Counted from the first letter of the stretch, positions 1 through 11,066 are shown. The stretch: 64,000 nucleotides of DNA from Riptortus pedestris (GCA_019009955.1 CM032233.1:84372501-84436500); one strand, 5' to 3'. The notes: generated from the letters alone by a model not told the origin. Numbers and translations: made by a program.

Positions 1-13
1 GTTTTTACATATA

Positions 14-886
14 CAGTAGACTCCCGATTAACCGAAACCTTCGGGACCGAGGGGTTTCGGATAAGCGAAAATTTCGGTTAAACGGGAGTCCGAAATTTCT
101 GCTTGAAAATGGATCAATGAGAATAAATCAAATAAATCAAAATAAATAATACTTCAAAAAAACTTATTTTATTTAACAATTAAAATAACTACGTACATGT
201 ATTTATAAAACTATAGACTTAAAAAGAAAATGAAAGAAAAAAAAAACTTCATCGTTTAAAAAAGTCGGTGATTTTTCTTTGCCGAGCTTCTGAAATTACG
301 AGGTAGGTCTGTAGCACGAGATGAGCCTGCCTCAGTTTTGCTACAGAACTTCCGCAACTCCTCCTTATTTTTTTTCCAGTCATGCACTGTTGCAATTCCC
401 ACCTTGTATTCATTAGCAATTTTCGTTAGTGACTCACCTTTCTCCAGCCTATCGATCGCCTCTAACTTGGTCTCCAACGATACAACAGTACGCTTACGTT
501 TTTCACTCATGACTTTAAAATCACTCCACTTTCAAACCAAAGAAGAAAAAGAACAGCACTTCACTCTGCGTAAGTTGAAGGCAGACTGAAGGCACTGCCT
601 TTAACTGTTTCCAACAGGAAGCTAGGTTTGTTTACTAAGACCAGACCACCGAGTATAGAAGGAACTCTTCAATACTCACTGGACCCGAACCTAAGAGGTT
701 CGGAGAAACAGATCGCCACATCCGTGGGACTGTCGACCCTCACTCGCGCTCCCACACCCTCTTCTTACGCCTCTTTCCGCGAAACTAGGACGAAGTAATT
801 TTTTTTCCTCCTCCCTAGCAACTCAAAATGTTTCGGTTAAGCGAGAGAATCGGTTAATCGGGTTTCGGATAATCGGGAGGCTACTG
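14..886 (-). mobile_element. Non-autonomous Tigger/pogo DNA transposon
   Basis: An 873-bp element flanked by TA on both sides (12-13 and 887-888), the pogo/Tigger target duplication. Both ends read CAGTAG(A/C)CTCCCGATTA followed by CCGAAACC in inverted orientation. Further copies of the motif 'ttcggttaa / ttcggataa' lie inside each end as subterminal repeats. It carries only the N-terminal DNA-binding part of a transposase, on the minus strand at 256-510, and no catalytic DDE domain, so it is a deletion derivative. Family assignment rests on the TA duplication, the style of the TIRs and the CENP-B-type helix-turn-helix. Confidence 0.88.
256..510 (-). pseudogene. Tigger transposase N-terminal fragment (CENP-B-type HTH)
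   Basis: An 84-residue open frame beginning MSEKRKRTVVSLETKLEAI. Residues about 8-55 form the CENP-B N-terminal / Psq-type helix-turn-helix: a basic start, then LETKLEAIDRLEKGES, then IANEYKVGIATVHDWKKNK. Tigger and jerky-type transposases use this domain to bind the element ends in the nucleus. Full-length relatives have roughly 450-600 residues, with a second CENP-B domain and a DDE catalytic core. Here the similarity stops after about residue 60 and the tail (residues 62-84) looks unrelated, so this is a truncated remnant that cannot be an active transposase. It lies wholly inside the TIR element at 14-886. A residual DNA-binding peptide is conceivable but unsupported. Confidence 0.85.
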
Positions 887-1423
887 TACTCTATGACTTT
901 TCAGCACACATTCAAAATAGATCAAATTTCATTAAGAACATGATTTTAAAAGGAGGTAATTGACCAGAACCACCTCATATATGTATTATTTAATAAATAT
1001 AAGAAAGAACTCACAGTGTTTATCAAATGTATAGATATGGATGTAGCAAAAATACATTAGAATATATAGTTCATTGTGTGGGAAGAGAAGTACAATTCAA
1101 TATATTGGCCTTACATTGGACTCCCATATTAAAGAATGGGAAAACCGTAACATCAGTTGAGTTTAACTTTATTTAAGTTATTTTTTCTTCCCATTTATTA
1201 ATTTTATTTTTAGTTATCTTACTTTTTTTCATTATTTTATTTTATTCTATTTTTACACTTTTATTTTTATTATGTTTATAAATTATATTTGATTATATGG
1301 TATTAACCCATTAAATAGTATATATTGAAAAAATGTATTTAAACATAATCATACATGTAATATGCCATATGGAAATGGAACATGTACTCAAATAACTTCT
1401 CATAGGGTTACTATGAAGAGATG
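887..1423. other. AT-rich stretch with a weak retroelement-like motif
   Basis: No gene is recognised. Around 1040-1150 (plus) one frame reads GCSKNTLEYIVHC, resembling the C-terminal cysteine motif of LINE ORF2, and an overlapping frame reads CGKRSTIQYIGLT, resembling a Penelope GIY-YIG. Both are short and frame-ambiguous, so neither is called. The rest is T-rich low complexity. Confidence 0.3.
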
Positions 1424-1583
1424 AAAAAGTCCATCACGCAGGGGCTGCGTAAACTAAGCAGATTTCCCACGTGAAGTTTTACAACAGATAAAGCTACAAA
1501 CGGTAATGATAAATGTTTCAGTTATTTTTAATAATCTCCCGAAGGAAAGGGTCTGAATTGTAAGCAAACAGGCTAGCCAAGCC
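1424..1583 (-). mobile_element. HL-A fragment (3' end, long subtype)
   Basis: Starts at the 3' terminal hairpin (gcaggggctgc) and the GCAGATTTCCCACGTG subterminal motif, then runs about 110 bp into long-subtype block B. It is truncated after 'gccaagcc'. The minus strand is the conventional 5'-3' direction. Confidence 0.8.
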
Positions 1584-1925
1584 ATGTAAAGATCTATAAA
1601 TTATATTCTATGGCATGTTTTGATAGTATACATTGGATCTGAGATACCGTATATAACATTGGAATGAAAGACTTTTTATAGGCTGAATGAGTAATGTTGT
1701 TTGTTAGAGCTTTCAGGGGTTTGCGATCTAAAGGGTTTGATTGGGCGCTAGGTAGAAGACAGTGGCCGGCATATAGCTGCCGGCACGTACTCATCCAAGG
1801 ACAGCTACGCCACGCACTTCCACCAACAGGAAGAACACATACACATACTTAACAAAACCCATCAATTACAAAGCCAATAATTGTATTAAAATTTGTAATA
1901 TTGTTTCATTAGAGTTTTTCCTCTA
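1584..1925. other. Unassigned AT-rich sequence with a small palindrome
   Basis: No coding sequence is supported. A short GC-rich inverted repeat, GCCGGC-atatagct-GCCGGC, lies at 1765-1784. Nothing else stands out. Confidence 0.4.
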
Positions 1926-2556
1926 TTAGGATATTTCCCCTAAGGGAAATCAGCTATTGAGGTCGTACTCATGACCCGGTTTTCGAAACATTTCTTCAAA
2001 TGTCCATCGAACCTACCCAGGGGATGACGAAAATAAGGTCCCTTCAAAATTTTATATATAAATTTAATTTTGACCACTTGAGAGGTTGCAATTTTTGTTT
2101 GTTCGTTTTCAAGCTCGATATTTAATAGTTTTGTGTAAAAAAAAAAAGAACAAAAAAAAAAAGAGAGATCTAGATCGTTAATGGCTGAAACCGAAACAAT
2201 ATTAGTGGGGGGGGGGTTTAGAGGGGAGGATTTTCGAAAATTCAAAATATCTCCGTTACGATATGTCGGATTGAAAAATCGTATAGAACCAATCGCATTG
2301 CAAATTAAATTTACTGTAAATATTTTTAGATGTATTAATTCTCTACCTCAACCGAGATTTTTGCATTTTTCAGTTTTCAACATTCAGCAACCCCCCACTT
2401 CTACACATGTTACATAAACAATACTCTGTTATATAAAAATAATAACAAATGTGTTCTGTTGACCCCTCCCCCTTACGTTCTTGGACTACTAAAATTTGAG
2501 TAATTGAGATAAAAATTATTCTGATTCATTATAAATTATAGTACTAGTAGTGTAGT
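1926..2556 (+). mobile_element. HL-A copy, 5' end present, 3' truncated
   Basis: Starts with TATTTCCCCTAAGGGAAATCAGC, a slightly mutated 5' palindrome. It has block A (gaggtcgtactcatgac... gatgacgaaaataagg), no long microsatellite, then long-subtype block B to 'attataaattatagtact'. The 3' hairpin is missing. Confidence 0.8.
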
Positions 2557-2564
2557 AACCAAGA

Positions 2565-3045
2565 TTTATTCAATTTGCAATAAGATAGATTTTATAATAT
2601 TTTTCTATGGGTCGAATAGTTACGAAGATATTTTGAAATTCCTTCTCTCTAAATCCCCCCCCCCCCTCCTACGGGTCCGATTTCAGTCTTTAACTAACTT
2701 GATCTTTCTTTTTACATAACACGATTATAATTCTAAGTAGTAGGTGATAGTTGGGTTTCGGCTAATAAAGTTTTCTAAATTCTTCTTTCAGAGGAGTTTT
2801 TATTTGCTGACAGTTTCGGGCAACCGTTGGTTCCCTTCTTCAGAGCTGAACAATGAAAACGATAAATATAAAATAATGAAATAAACGGAGCATATTATTA
2901 TCTTTTAAGTGTACAATGGCCGTGAGTTGTAATTTATAATGAATATAAATTACGGCTAACAATACAATTGATTGATAACACAATTATATATATGTAGTTT
3001 GGTAACGATAAGACAAAAATTGCAACTGCTAGAGCTTCAACCGTC
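2565..3045 (-). mobile_element. HL-A block B fragment split by an insertion
   Basis: 2565-2745 matches inverted block B (gcaataagat... tccgatttcag... acttgatctttctttt). The match resumes at 2993 (tttggtaacgataagacaaaaattgc). The 247 bp between is the Penelope-like terminal element, bordered by a possible 4-bp duplication, GTAG. Confidence 0.7.
2746..2992 (-). mobile_element. Penelope-like terminal fragment with hammerhead-like motif
   Basis: On the minus strand, 2842 to 2805 reads CTGAAGAAGGGAACC, loop, GGTTGCCCGAAACTGTCAGC, then AATAAAAACTCC. CTGAAGA and GAAA are the two conserved core strings of hammerhead ribozymes known from Penelope-like element LTRs, separated by a GGG(A)ACC/GGTT(G)CCC stem. 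One extra A follows CTGAAGA, so cleavage activity is doubtful. The same motif recurs at 6688, 9640 (minus), 44381 and 60215 (minus). The family call is inference. Confidence 0.5.
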
Positions 3046-3119
3046 GAATATTTATAGACCCCAGCAATGATCGATAATGAAAACTGAAAGAAATATATAT
3101 CTATATATATATATATATA

Positions 3120-4316
3120 AAATCATAAAATTTAATCTGATGATGTTTTTGGTTTTCATTTATAATAATTTGCGAAGATTTTAATACATTTTTATGTAAT
3201 TTTGTCATGTGGGCAACCTAAATAGCTCCTTTTTCTAAAGAGAACCCCACTACTATATAAGTAAATTCTTCTTCTTTCTGAACTTGTTAGTAAATTAAAT
3301 ATGAAAGGCCCTATTCCACATTTTTTTTCTCTCACTAATGAACTTGAACGCATTTTGAAGGAATTTATTATCTTGGACGTTATAAGTACTGACGATTTGC
3401 CTCGAGTCTCTCCTCTTCCCGCCTTAAACCTCTTATGAAACGTTCGTGAACCCAGATTAGATAAGCCGCTGTCTCACGTTAGTTTTTTATTAGTTCTTGA
3501 GCAATTATTCTTTGATGGTCTTCGTCCATTGGAATATTTTGGAATTAAAGTTTTTTCATTTAGTCAGGACTGGAAATTCCAAACCATTTGAGCTATGCCT
3601 AATCACTAATCAAATCATTATCACATTTGAGACCTGCATAAATATGAATGAAGGCAATCCTCATTTTTCAGTTTATTTGTTCATTTCATGCGAGTTAGAA
3701 ATTCTCCCGTAATGAGCTAACTCTTGAAATTTTTGTGTCAGTATTTAATTTCATATTCCATCACTTAACGTAATAAAGCTGCAGTCCTTTTGCACATTGT
3801 GGCGATGTTCCTCAAGTTGAGTTACTATATAGGCTTGGGCTTTGAAAACGATCATTTCCCATTTTCAATATTGCTTTTTCGTATCTCAAGAATATATCAA
3901 TATTCGTTCATAGGGTCAAGGCATGCATATTCCTCTTCATACATTCGAGGAATTCCAATACCAATCCAGGAGGGGGGGGGGCTCCCTCCAGGAATTTTTT
4001 CCTGCTACTTGCCTAGGGAATACTTTTATAGTTTAATAAATTGTTATTAACATTTTATTTTTGTTCCAGGTGAGTTTGCTTTTGCACATAGAAGATCATA
4101 AAGGTAGGTGCTACGATAGATTTTCATTTATGTATCTCATAAACAAAATAAAAAGGGAGGGTTCTTTTTTTCGTTTTTAAAAAAAATCACATTAATATTA
4201 ATACAGAATATAATTTTCTTAATAATTTGATTTATTAGCTAAATATGTTTTGTCTATTTTTGTAAGTCAATAATGTCCCATTTTTATATATTCTTTAGAA
4301 TCCATCTTCTCTGTTT
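3120..4316. other. Unassigned sequence, no recognised gene
   Basis: AT-rich. Short open frames (for example 3497-3712 and 3790-4050) show no domain and no codon signature. A G10 run lies at about 3970. A strong splice-donor-like CAG|GTGAGT occurs at about 4069-4077, with no supporting exon. Confidence 0.4.
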
Positions 4317-5131
4317 TAGCAGATTTTCCTTAAGGGAAAATTTTCAAATGTTCATCGATTCTACCCAGGAAATCACGGAAATATTCTTATATACACACAT
4401 TTGTCTGTGTAACGCTCTATTGGTCGTAATTTTCGTTTGATAGTTACCACACTTGATATTTATTAATCATTTTACGTGAAAAGACAGATGAAATTCGTAT
4501 ATGGCTAAAATCGGACCAGCGGGATGGGGGGATAGATTGGGGAATTTCGAAATTTTGAAATATTTCCGTTACTATATGTTGGAACAAAAAAATGTACGGA
4601 ATCACACATGAAAGGTCTATAAATATTAATCTATACACATTTTCTGTATCATGAACAATATCCGAGATATTTGGATTTTGTTGTTTTCGGCTTTCGGTGA
4701 ACCCCCACTCCGACTCATGTCATATTAATAATAAGCTGTAATATCATGAACCACTTCATTCCAAGGGTAAATACTAAATATTGTTTTCATTGAACAATTA
4801 CTTTGTGAGATAAATGCAAATACGTTCTGTTGACCCCTCCCCCTTTTGCTCTAGGATTACTAAAATTTCTTTCCGGTCTAGAATATTTCTATCTATCTTC
4901 TATTCAGCTCTGAGTGGTTGGCCGACCTGTTTGTTTACAATTCAAACGTTTTTTTTTTTTTTGCAGAGATTATTAAAATGTAAATTGGTTGGATCATTTC
5001 TTATTACCGTTTGTATTAATTTATTCACTTAATATACAGGGAGGTATTACCAGTTTGTAGATTTGTCTATTGTAAACCTTCACGTGGGAAATCTGCTTAG
5101 TTTACGCATCCCATGCGTGACGGGCTTTTTT
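4317..5131 (+). mobile_element. HL-A complete copy, long subtype
   Basis: Both ends are present: AGCAGATTTTCCTTAAGGGAAA at the 5' end and CACGTGGGAAATCTGC, hairpin, GTGACGGGCTTTTTT at the 3' end. It is about 815 bp with almost no microsatellite core (only 'tatatacacacat' near 4390). Long-subtype block B includes gaaccac(t)tcatt, gttctgttgacccctccccc and the T-rich segment at 4945-4965. Confidence 0.85.
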
Positions 5132-6063
5132 GTATATGGAGTTGCCGTAGCGTGATAAACGCTTAGGCAATAGTAAAACCATTATTCGTGACTGATTTCG
5201 TTTTGTTTTGTGTCAATGACATATTTTTAGCGGAAAGGTTGTATTAAAAGCAGTAATTATGAATGTAAGAATAATAATGAGTTGAATATAATTGGTATTT
5301 TTAACACAAGTATATTGTTCATGTAGCGTCTCGAAGTTATATTCAATTCTTCAATACTGATATATAAATAAATCTTAACATATTAGAACATTGACTTTTT
5401 AAAGTAAATGTTTTGAATTAGGCTGATTATTAATTCAATTAATAATTAATTAAAAATATACTGTTAAAATTTAAAGAAAATACTATTATAAACTTATTAT
5501 TTTTATTTATTATAATTTATAACAACTTGTTATATGTACAAAAGTAAGTTCACACAATACGTTTATAAATGATTTTGGTATGAACTTAACGCTAAAGAGA
5601 TAATGCGAGTGCAATGAAATTATGCGTACCATACTTTAGAATTAATAGTTTTCGTCTTATAACGAACAAGCCTTATATAAAGTACAAGTGGGTAGGAATG
5701 AATTTAATATGGCTTTTCGAGTTATCATTTAAAGGAGCCATTTTTATTCTTTAGCGTTTTTTTAGTTCAAAACTGAATGTAAGGAAAAATGTTGAATTAC
5801 ATGAAGCAGACCCCAGGTAGCACAGTGCTTAAATCTGAAAGTAAATTTTCACCCTGATTTTTACTTCGTTATGAGTTAAAAAATATATTAACTCATATCC
5901 ACCCCCTAACCACGATCTATTTTCGGTTTTATTTTGATAAAAAAAAAAAAAACACGTTTTGCTGATAATTATTTACATACCATGTTTACATATTACATCT
6001 GATGACCTTTATTGGCCGACATACACCTTTATATTTCTTTGAACTCGACTGCAACACAAGCTT
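5132..6063. other. AT-rich unassigned sequence
   Basis: No coding, TIR or tandem structure recognised. It contains A/T homopolymers, including A14 near 5940. Confidence 0.4.
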
Positions 6064-6553
6064 AAAAAAGTCTATTTCACAGGGGCTGCATTAACTTAGC
6101 AGATTTCCCACGTGCTTCACGTATTTTCATTTATCTTAAAACGTAAAAGTTCAATGAGCACAAAATTTGGAATTTGAGCTTCAAATAAAGTGCTTCATGA
6201 CATAACAGCTTATTGTTAATATGACATGAGTAGGAGTGGGGATTTACTGAAGGCTGAAAGTAAAAAAAATGCATATAGTAGCTCGGTTAATAATCAAGAT
6301 AGTGAAAAAACGTACATGACAACATTTATAGAAAAGTACATTTTCAATAAGATTGGTTCTGTACAGTGTTATCAATGCGACGCATAATAACGGAGATATT
6401 AAGAACTTTCGAAATTCTTCACCTTTAACCCCCCCCCCCTCCCACTGTTCCGATTTTAGCCGTTAACGAACTTGATCGTCATTTTTACGTAAAACGTTTA
6501 AATATCGAGTTTGGTAACGATCAAACAAAACTTACGACCGCTAGAGCGTTAAC

Positions 6554-6605
<52 letters not shown>

Positions 6606-6776
6606 GTGCTGATGTTTTCGACCAGGTTGTATTTATATGTGGTGTGTTATTCTTTTCGGAGTTATAGATATATTTAGTCTTGCCCTGAAGAAGAGAAAAT
6701 AAATATTCTCGAAATATCGGCATAAACAAAGATTCATTTCACCAACTTTGACCAAAACTCCGAAAAGAATAACACA

Positions 6777-6848
<72 letters not shown>

Positions 6849-6973
6849 TTGAACGGACCTCATTTTCGTCATCTCCTGGGTAGGATCGATGGACATTTGA
6901 GGAACTTTTTCGAAAATCGCGCCATGAGCACGGCCTCAATAGCTGATTTCTCTTTGGGGAAATCTGCTAAAAC
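6064..6973 (-). mobile_element. HL-A copy with both ends, core interrupted
   Basis: Reads from the 3' end (aaaaagtctatttcacaggggctgc) through block B to (TA)n at 6555-6600. After an inserted segment (6602-6778) there is a second (TA)n tract (6779-6844), then inverted block A and the 5' end (ggggaaatctgctaaaa). The insertion therefore sits inside the microsatellite core. Confidence 0.85.
6602..6778 (+). mobile_element. Foldback insert with hammerhead-like motif in a (TA)n core
   Basis: A perfect 23-bp inverted repeat (6641-6663 and 6756-6778; arm starts GGTGTGTTATTC, ends TTCGGAGTT) encloses CCTGAAGAAGAGA, a spacer and ATTCTCGAAATATCGGC, then 'ataaacaaag'. This matches the CTGAAGA/GAAA layout seen at 2805-2842. 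The segment is probably a Penelope-like terminal fragment nested in HL-A. Confidence 0.5.
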
Positions 6974-7807
6974 TTTATATTTAATTTGATGAGGTACGGC
7001 AGTTAAAGACTTTTAGACCACAATCAACGTCGCGAGGCAGAAACAAGAAAATGGGATAAATTGCTTTTATCCTTTCCAATCAACGCTTTAACCACGGGGT
7101 TAAGGCTGAAGCAATTAGTTCCAAGAACGGGAAAACAATTCTTTCGTGTTATTAGTTCTTGTGGTGATTGTACAATTAAACGATTATCGTTGGTTCACGG
7201 TTTCATCTAGATTGTAATATAAATGAGTAACTTGATGCTGAAGCTGCGGCAATTCATGGAAGTAATTGCACATATATTGGATAACGGATATTGTTCTCCT
7301 ACAAACCGGCTGTCCTACTGTGCAATATACCATAGGAAAATCCTTCTGGTAATCCTGCTAAGACAATTGAAAATTATACCTTAAACGTCGGAAGCACTAT
7401 GGAATTAGCACTTCAAACGTTTGTCGCTATCTCACTCCTTTCCCATTACTTCAAGTCTTAAATATATCATCAAAAAAAAAGAAAAAACTGATGTTGGCTC
7501 CACATGGCTTCCTTGTACTTCTATTAAATTAAATGTACAAATTGTTTCTTTGCGATTCATTTACAATTATTTCATTTGAAAGTGATATACGATACCTCCG
7601 TTTCAATATATCAGGATGAGAAATGTTATAGAACATAATTTATAGATATACCCGTGATAAACGGAACTGGTCCTTTACAATTATTTTACTTCTCTAATAA
7701 TTACTGAGAATTTTTTTTATCCCCCCCCCCACCTCTCAAACTCTCCTCCTAAACCTTCCTCTTAGTCAATTTCGATCAAAATGGGGAGGTGTACAACTTT
7801 ACGTTTT
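6974..7807. other. Unassigned AT-rich sequence
   Basis: No gene found. 'cctccgtttcaatatatcaggatgag' near 7590 faintly resembles HL-A block B. A C10 run lies at 7720-7730. Otherwise nothing is recognised. Confidence 0.35.
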
Positions 7808-7854
7808 GGAGACTACCCTGGAGATGACGAAAATGAGGTAAGTTCAAAATGTTA

Positions 7855-8672
7855 TCGTCGACTCTCGCTAACACGAACCTCGATAACACGAAATCCTCGA
7901 TATCACGAAATATTTTTAATCCCCTTGGAAAAACCTGTCTAACACGAAGAAATTACCATACGTAACACGAACTAACTTTCCGGAAGGGGTAGCGGTAACC
8001 GGCACGTTGACTGATGACGATCAACCAGCAGACGACACATCTAACGAAGCCAAAGCTGCAGTACGTACACTACGTATGTTTTTAGAAAAAACCAGTGATG
8101 TACCAGACAGTGTGTTTTCTTCAATTGTTTCAATCGAGAATATGATTGACAAACGTGTTGCTAACAGTCTTAAACAGAAGAAGATAACGGAATGTTTCAA
8201 CTACTGGTGGGATTGCAGTAATATATTCGGTACTGTTTACTCTGTTTTACACGATATTTATTATGTATACTGTAAGTATTTTTTATTATACTGTACCAAG
8301 TTAAATGTTTAATTTTGAAGCTGTAAGGGATACAGCAAAGTGTTTTTTTTATTTTAATCAACATTATGACTGATAATGTTTTTCAGTTTTAAGAAAAGGA
8401 AGATTAAGGACTTATTAATCAGTGGAATTAATATTATGTTTTGCCGTTTTTTTTTAAATTATGTATTTGTATTCATTTAAATATTCGTAAAATATTAAGA
8501 CTATGTAGATTTGTAGAAGATGTAGGGAATAAATCACAGGACATTTTTTTTACCTCTGTAACACGAATTTTCATTTAGTTCACCTCTATAACTCGAATTA
8601 TGCCTAAGACGAACTATACCTAATACGAACAAAAATGGCAGTCCCGTGGAACTTCGTGATAGCGAGAGTCGA

Positions 8673-8675
<3 letters not shown>
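7855..8675 (+). mobile_element. Non-autonomous Tigger/pogo element, second subfamily
   Basis: An 821-bp element. The ends read CGACTCTCGCTA(A/T)CACGAA inverted, flanked by TA (7853-7854 and 8676-8677). Subterminal 'taacacgaa' and 'ataacacgaaa' repeats lie inside both ends. It retains a C-terminal transposase fragment at 8007-8312. It inserted into the (TA) core of an HL-A copy. A truncated relative sits at 17504-17600. Confidence 0.88.
8007..8312 (+). pseudogene. Tigger transposase C-terminal fragment
   Basis: A 101-residue frame beginning MTDDDQPADDTSNEAKAA. Residues about 1-67 resemble the acidic C-terminal tail of Tigger transposases: an acidic stretch, a helical region (VRTLRMFLEKTSDVPDSVF), then a basic KQKKITECF ending like the typical '-KQ-KITDFF-' tail. 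The DDE catalytic domain is missing, so it cannot transpose. Residues after about 70 are probably read-through into noncoding sequence. Its position within matching TIRs supports the family call. The ATG is simply the first in the frame; the true fragment may begin upstream. It is a fossil, not a gene product. Confidence 0.75.
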
Positions 8676-8718
<43 letters not shown>

Positions 8719-8854
8719 GTTAACGCTCAAGCGATCGCAATTTATGTTTGGTCGTTACCAAAATTCATATTTAAATGTTGTATGCAAAAATTAAGTACTG
8801 CTTAGTTTACGCAGCCCCTGCGTGACGGACTTTCTACAATCAATTATTTTTAAA

Positions 8855-9334
8855 TTACGGCCGCTTGAGCGTTAATTTATGTTTGGTGGTTACCAAACTT
8901 GATATTTAAACGTTTTATGCAAAAAATAAAGATCTAATTCGTTAATGGCAGAAATCGGACTGGGGTGGGGGGTTTTAGAGGGGGTGAATTTTGAAAATTC
9001 TTAATATCTCCGTTATTATGTATCGGATGGAAATGTTGTATAGAACCAATCATGTTGCAAATTTAATGTTCTATATATGTTGTTATGTACGTTTTTTTTC
9101 ACTATTTTAATATTAACCGGGATATTTGCATTTTTAAGTTTTCGGCCTTCTGTGAACCCCAACTCCAACTCATGTCATATTAACAATACGCTATTATATT
9201 ATGAAGCACTTTATTTGAATTCTAAATACCAAATATTGTTCTCGTTGAACTTTTACTTTTTGAGATAAATGCAAATACGTGAAGCACGTGGGAAATCTGC
9301 TTAGTTAGCGCTATCCCTGCATAAGGGATTTTTT
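8855..9334 (+). mobile_element. HL-A copy, 5' truncated
   Basis: Begins in block B (ttacggccgcttgagcgttaa) and runs to the 3' end (gaagcacgtgggaaatctgcttagttagc, degenerate hairpin, gggatttttt). It belongs to the intermediate-length subtype, also seen at 30457 and 48305, that ends 'gataaatgcaaatacgtga...cacgtggg'. Confidence 0.8.
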
Positions 9335-9560
9335 AGAGTTATGCGACATACGTACAGACGCCACGCCAAAACTAGCCAAAATGGTTCTGGATAGCTTAAC
9401 AAAGATAATTCCTTAGGAATTTGAAAACCGGAAATTATGGCGATTACATCACTTCGTTTGCTTTGTACAAAAAAGTAATTAATTTCATTTGCTAATATAT
9501 GGCCCTTGTCACAGAATATGCCTGATTTTCTTCCTTAAATTTAAAATACATTTCTCATAT
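9335..9560. repeat. Dispersed repeat R fragment
   Basis: 'gcgacatacgtacagacgccacgccaaaactagccaaaatgg' and 'gaaaaccggaaattatggcgattacatcacttcg' recur in diverged form at about 50875-51010 and about 31350-31430. It is an unclassified dispersed repeat with no coding sequence seen. Confidence 0.5.
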
Positions 9561-9587
9561 TTTCTTGGCAAGGGTCACCAATAAAAA

Positions 9588-9665
9588 AGCTTTTCTTTGC
9601 GTAAACTTCATTGATACTGCACTACATGTTTCGTAGTCTATATAACACCTCTTCAGGGGATCTCC
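9588..9665 (-). mobile_element. Penelope-like terminal fragment (hammerhead-like)
   Basis: Minus strand: CCTGAAGAGGTGTTATA, GACTACGAAACATGTAGTGC, then 'atcaatgaag...aaagaaaagc'. CTGAAGA and CGAAAC are spaced as in the other copies. It is short and truncated. Confidence 0.4.
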
Positions 9666-9724
9666 ATTTTCAAAAAATAATAACATTAATTTAGCAGAAT
9701 CCTATGATAATTATTTTGTAGATG

Positions 9725-10390
9725 GAGTAGAGAGAGAATCACTTTATTGTAAAAATTGATATACAGTTTGTGGGGCTGCTCAATTACATTGAGATTCTGA
9801 AGCTCACAGCTATCCCTAGGACAACAGTAAAACAATACATATTGTATTTAGTCAGCTAAATAACTAAAATAAACAAAGTCAGCAACCTAAAAGGTGTATG
9901 TCACTAGATATAAATTAGAAACTCTATTATTGTAATAACATGATCCGTCGATCTATAATAAGATCACTGGTCAATGCTAAAATTAAAATATATGGTGGGA
10001 AATAATTCCTAAAGTATCAATAATGATACCCTCGACCAAGCTTTGAAGAACCTTCTTATCTATTCCCACCTCACACACCTGTATTCCCACCTCGTTAAAA
10101 CATTTCTGGGTACGCTTACCTTGGGCACCGAACCACAAGCCGATCACCAGAAAATCCCGCTCCCCAAATGTTTTCCTGAATTTTTCGGAGTAAAATTTAA
10201 TACATTTCCCATAAATATTTTTATTTTATTTTCCTCGTGGATACTTACGTATATATTTACTCAACCTAAATACACATTGCTGCTTTCATTTCTGCGGTGC
10301 TCGTTCCTTCTTACGTTCTATGCGGCTGTCCTCACTGGAGAGGTCGTTATACTGAGGTTCCCGAAGTAGGTTAAGTCAGCTGACTACAAA
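9725..10390 (-). pseudogene. Degraded retroelement C-terminal region and 3' UTR
   Basis: Reading the minus strand from about 10370 gives FGNLSITTSPVRTAA, then (with frameshifts) a segment around 10180-9990 reading KTFGERDFLVIGLWFGAQGK, then LQSLVEGIIIDTLG and a conserved-looking SHHIF end. This resembles, from memory, the post-RT C-terminal region of some invertebrate LINE ORF2 proteins ('VIGLWFGAQGTIP...LRNHLY'). In-frame stops are present (after SPVRTAA and before KNI). Downstream on the same strand is an AATAAA followed by GTGATTCTCTCTCT at about 9755-9733, which fits a LINE 3' end. A recent degraded retrocopy is likely. The exact clade is not determined, and the plus-strand open frame here (10043-10369) is its shadow. 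Confidence 0.4.
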
Positions 10391-11054
10391 TCGATAATTA
10401 ACACGTCAACCATAAAATCGAATATTTCGTGTCAAAATTTAAAATCGATTATTTCATTTTAAGATAAAATGTTATAGAATATATGATTGAGGTATTTAAT
10501 TTCTTTTTTTCTGTTTACAGCGTTTTTTCTATTATTTATTATGTGAATATTCTCTTTTATTTTTCGTCTAGTGTTACTTCTTTCTTCATCAAGTATTTGA
10601 ACTTTTTCAAAATTAAAGATGTGTTTCTTGGAGATGGCATGGTCCGTCAAGGTAGTTTTATTTTCATTCTTGTCAATACTTTTTCCGTGTTGCTTTAGCT
10701 TTTTATTCAGCAGCTGCGAGGATTACATTACATACATTACTTGTAACTATGGAGAATTATTGATTCACCCGTCTAATGGAAAAATGAATATTACTTTTCA
10801 TGAATGTTTGTGTATTGTGTCTTGAACTCTTTTATCTGGCCGTAATAAGGATGTGCAATGTTTCTTGAAGCTGGTATTATTAAACTCACTGGGGCAACCA
10901 AATATATGAATATAAGGGAGAAATCTTGAATAATAAAAAGTAAGATGAAAGTTATTAATTTCACCAATTACAGCTGAGTAAATTATAGTAAATAGCGGTT
11001 CGTCAACTCAACCGGCCGCCTCTCTCACTCACACTTTCTTTCTCAATGTTTTTC
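10391..11054. other. Unassigned AT-rich sequence
   Basis: T-rich. Overlapping hydrophobic open frames at 10483-10825 are low-complexity and unsupported. It ends at the target duplication of the next LINE. Confidence 0.4.
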
Positions 11055-11066
11055 TAATTTAGTATT

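Larger units (their letters stand above)
7808..8836 (+). mobile_element. HL-A copy split by a Tigger insertion
   Basis: The end of block A (ctggagatgacgaaaatgaggt) lies at 7819-7850. It is interrupted by the Tigger element 7855-8675, then continues with (TA)n (8677-8716), block B start (ctgttaacgctcaagcgatcgcaattt) and an abruptly joined 3' end (ctgcttagtttacgcagcccctgcg...). Most of block B is deleted. Confidence 0.8.

Noticed and set aside
1011..1155. Possible Penelope GIY-YIG (CGKRSTIQYIGLT) or LINE zinc motif
   Set aside because: Two overlapping frames give competing weak matches over fewer than 30 residues; insufficient to call.
6541..6939. Several frames with YIYIYI repeats
   Set aside because: Translation of (TA)n in the HL-A core.
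10043..10369. 108-codon plus-strand frame
   Set aside because: The minus strand of the same interval reads as a retroelement C-terminus; the plus frame shows no domain.
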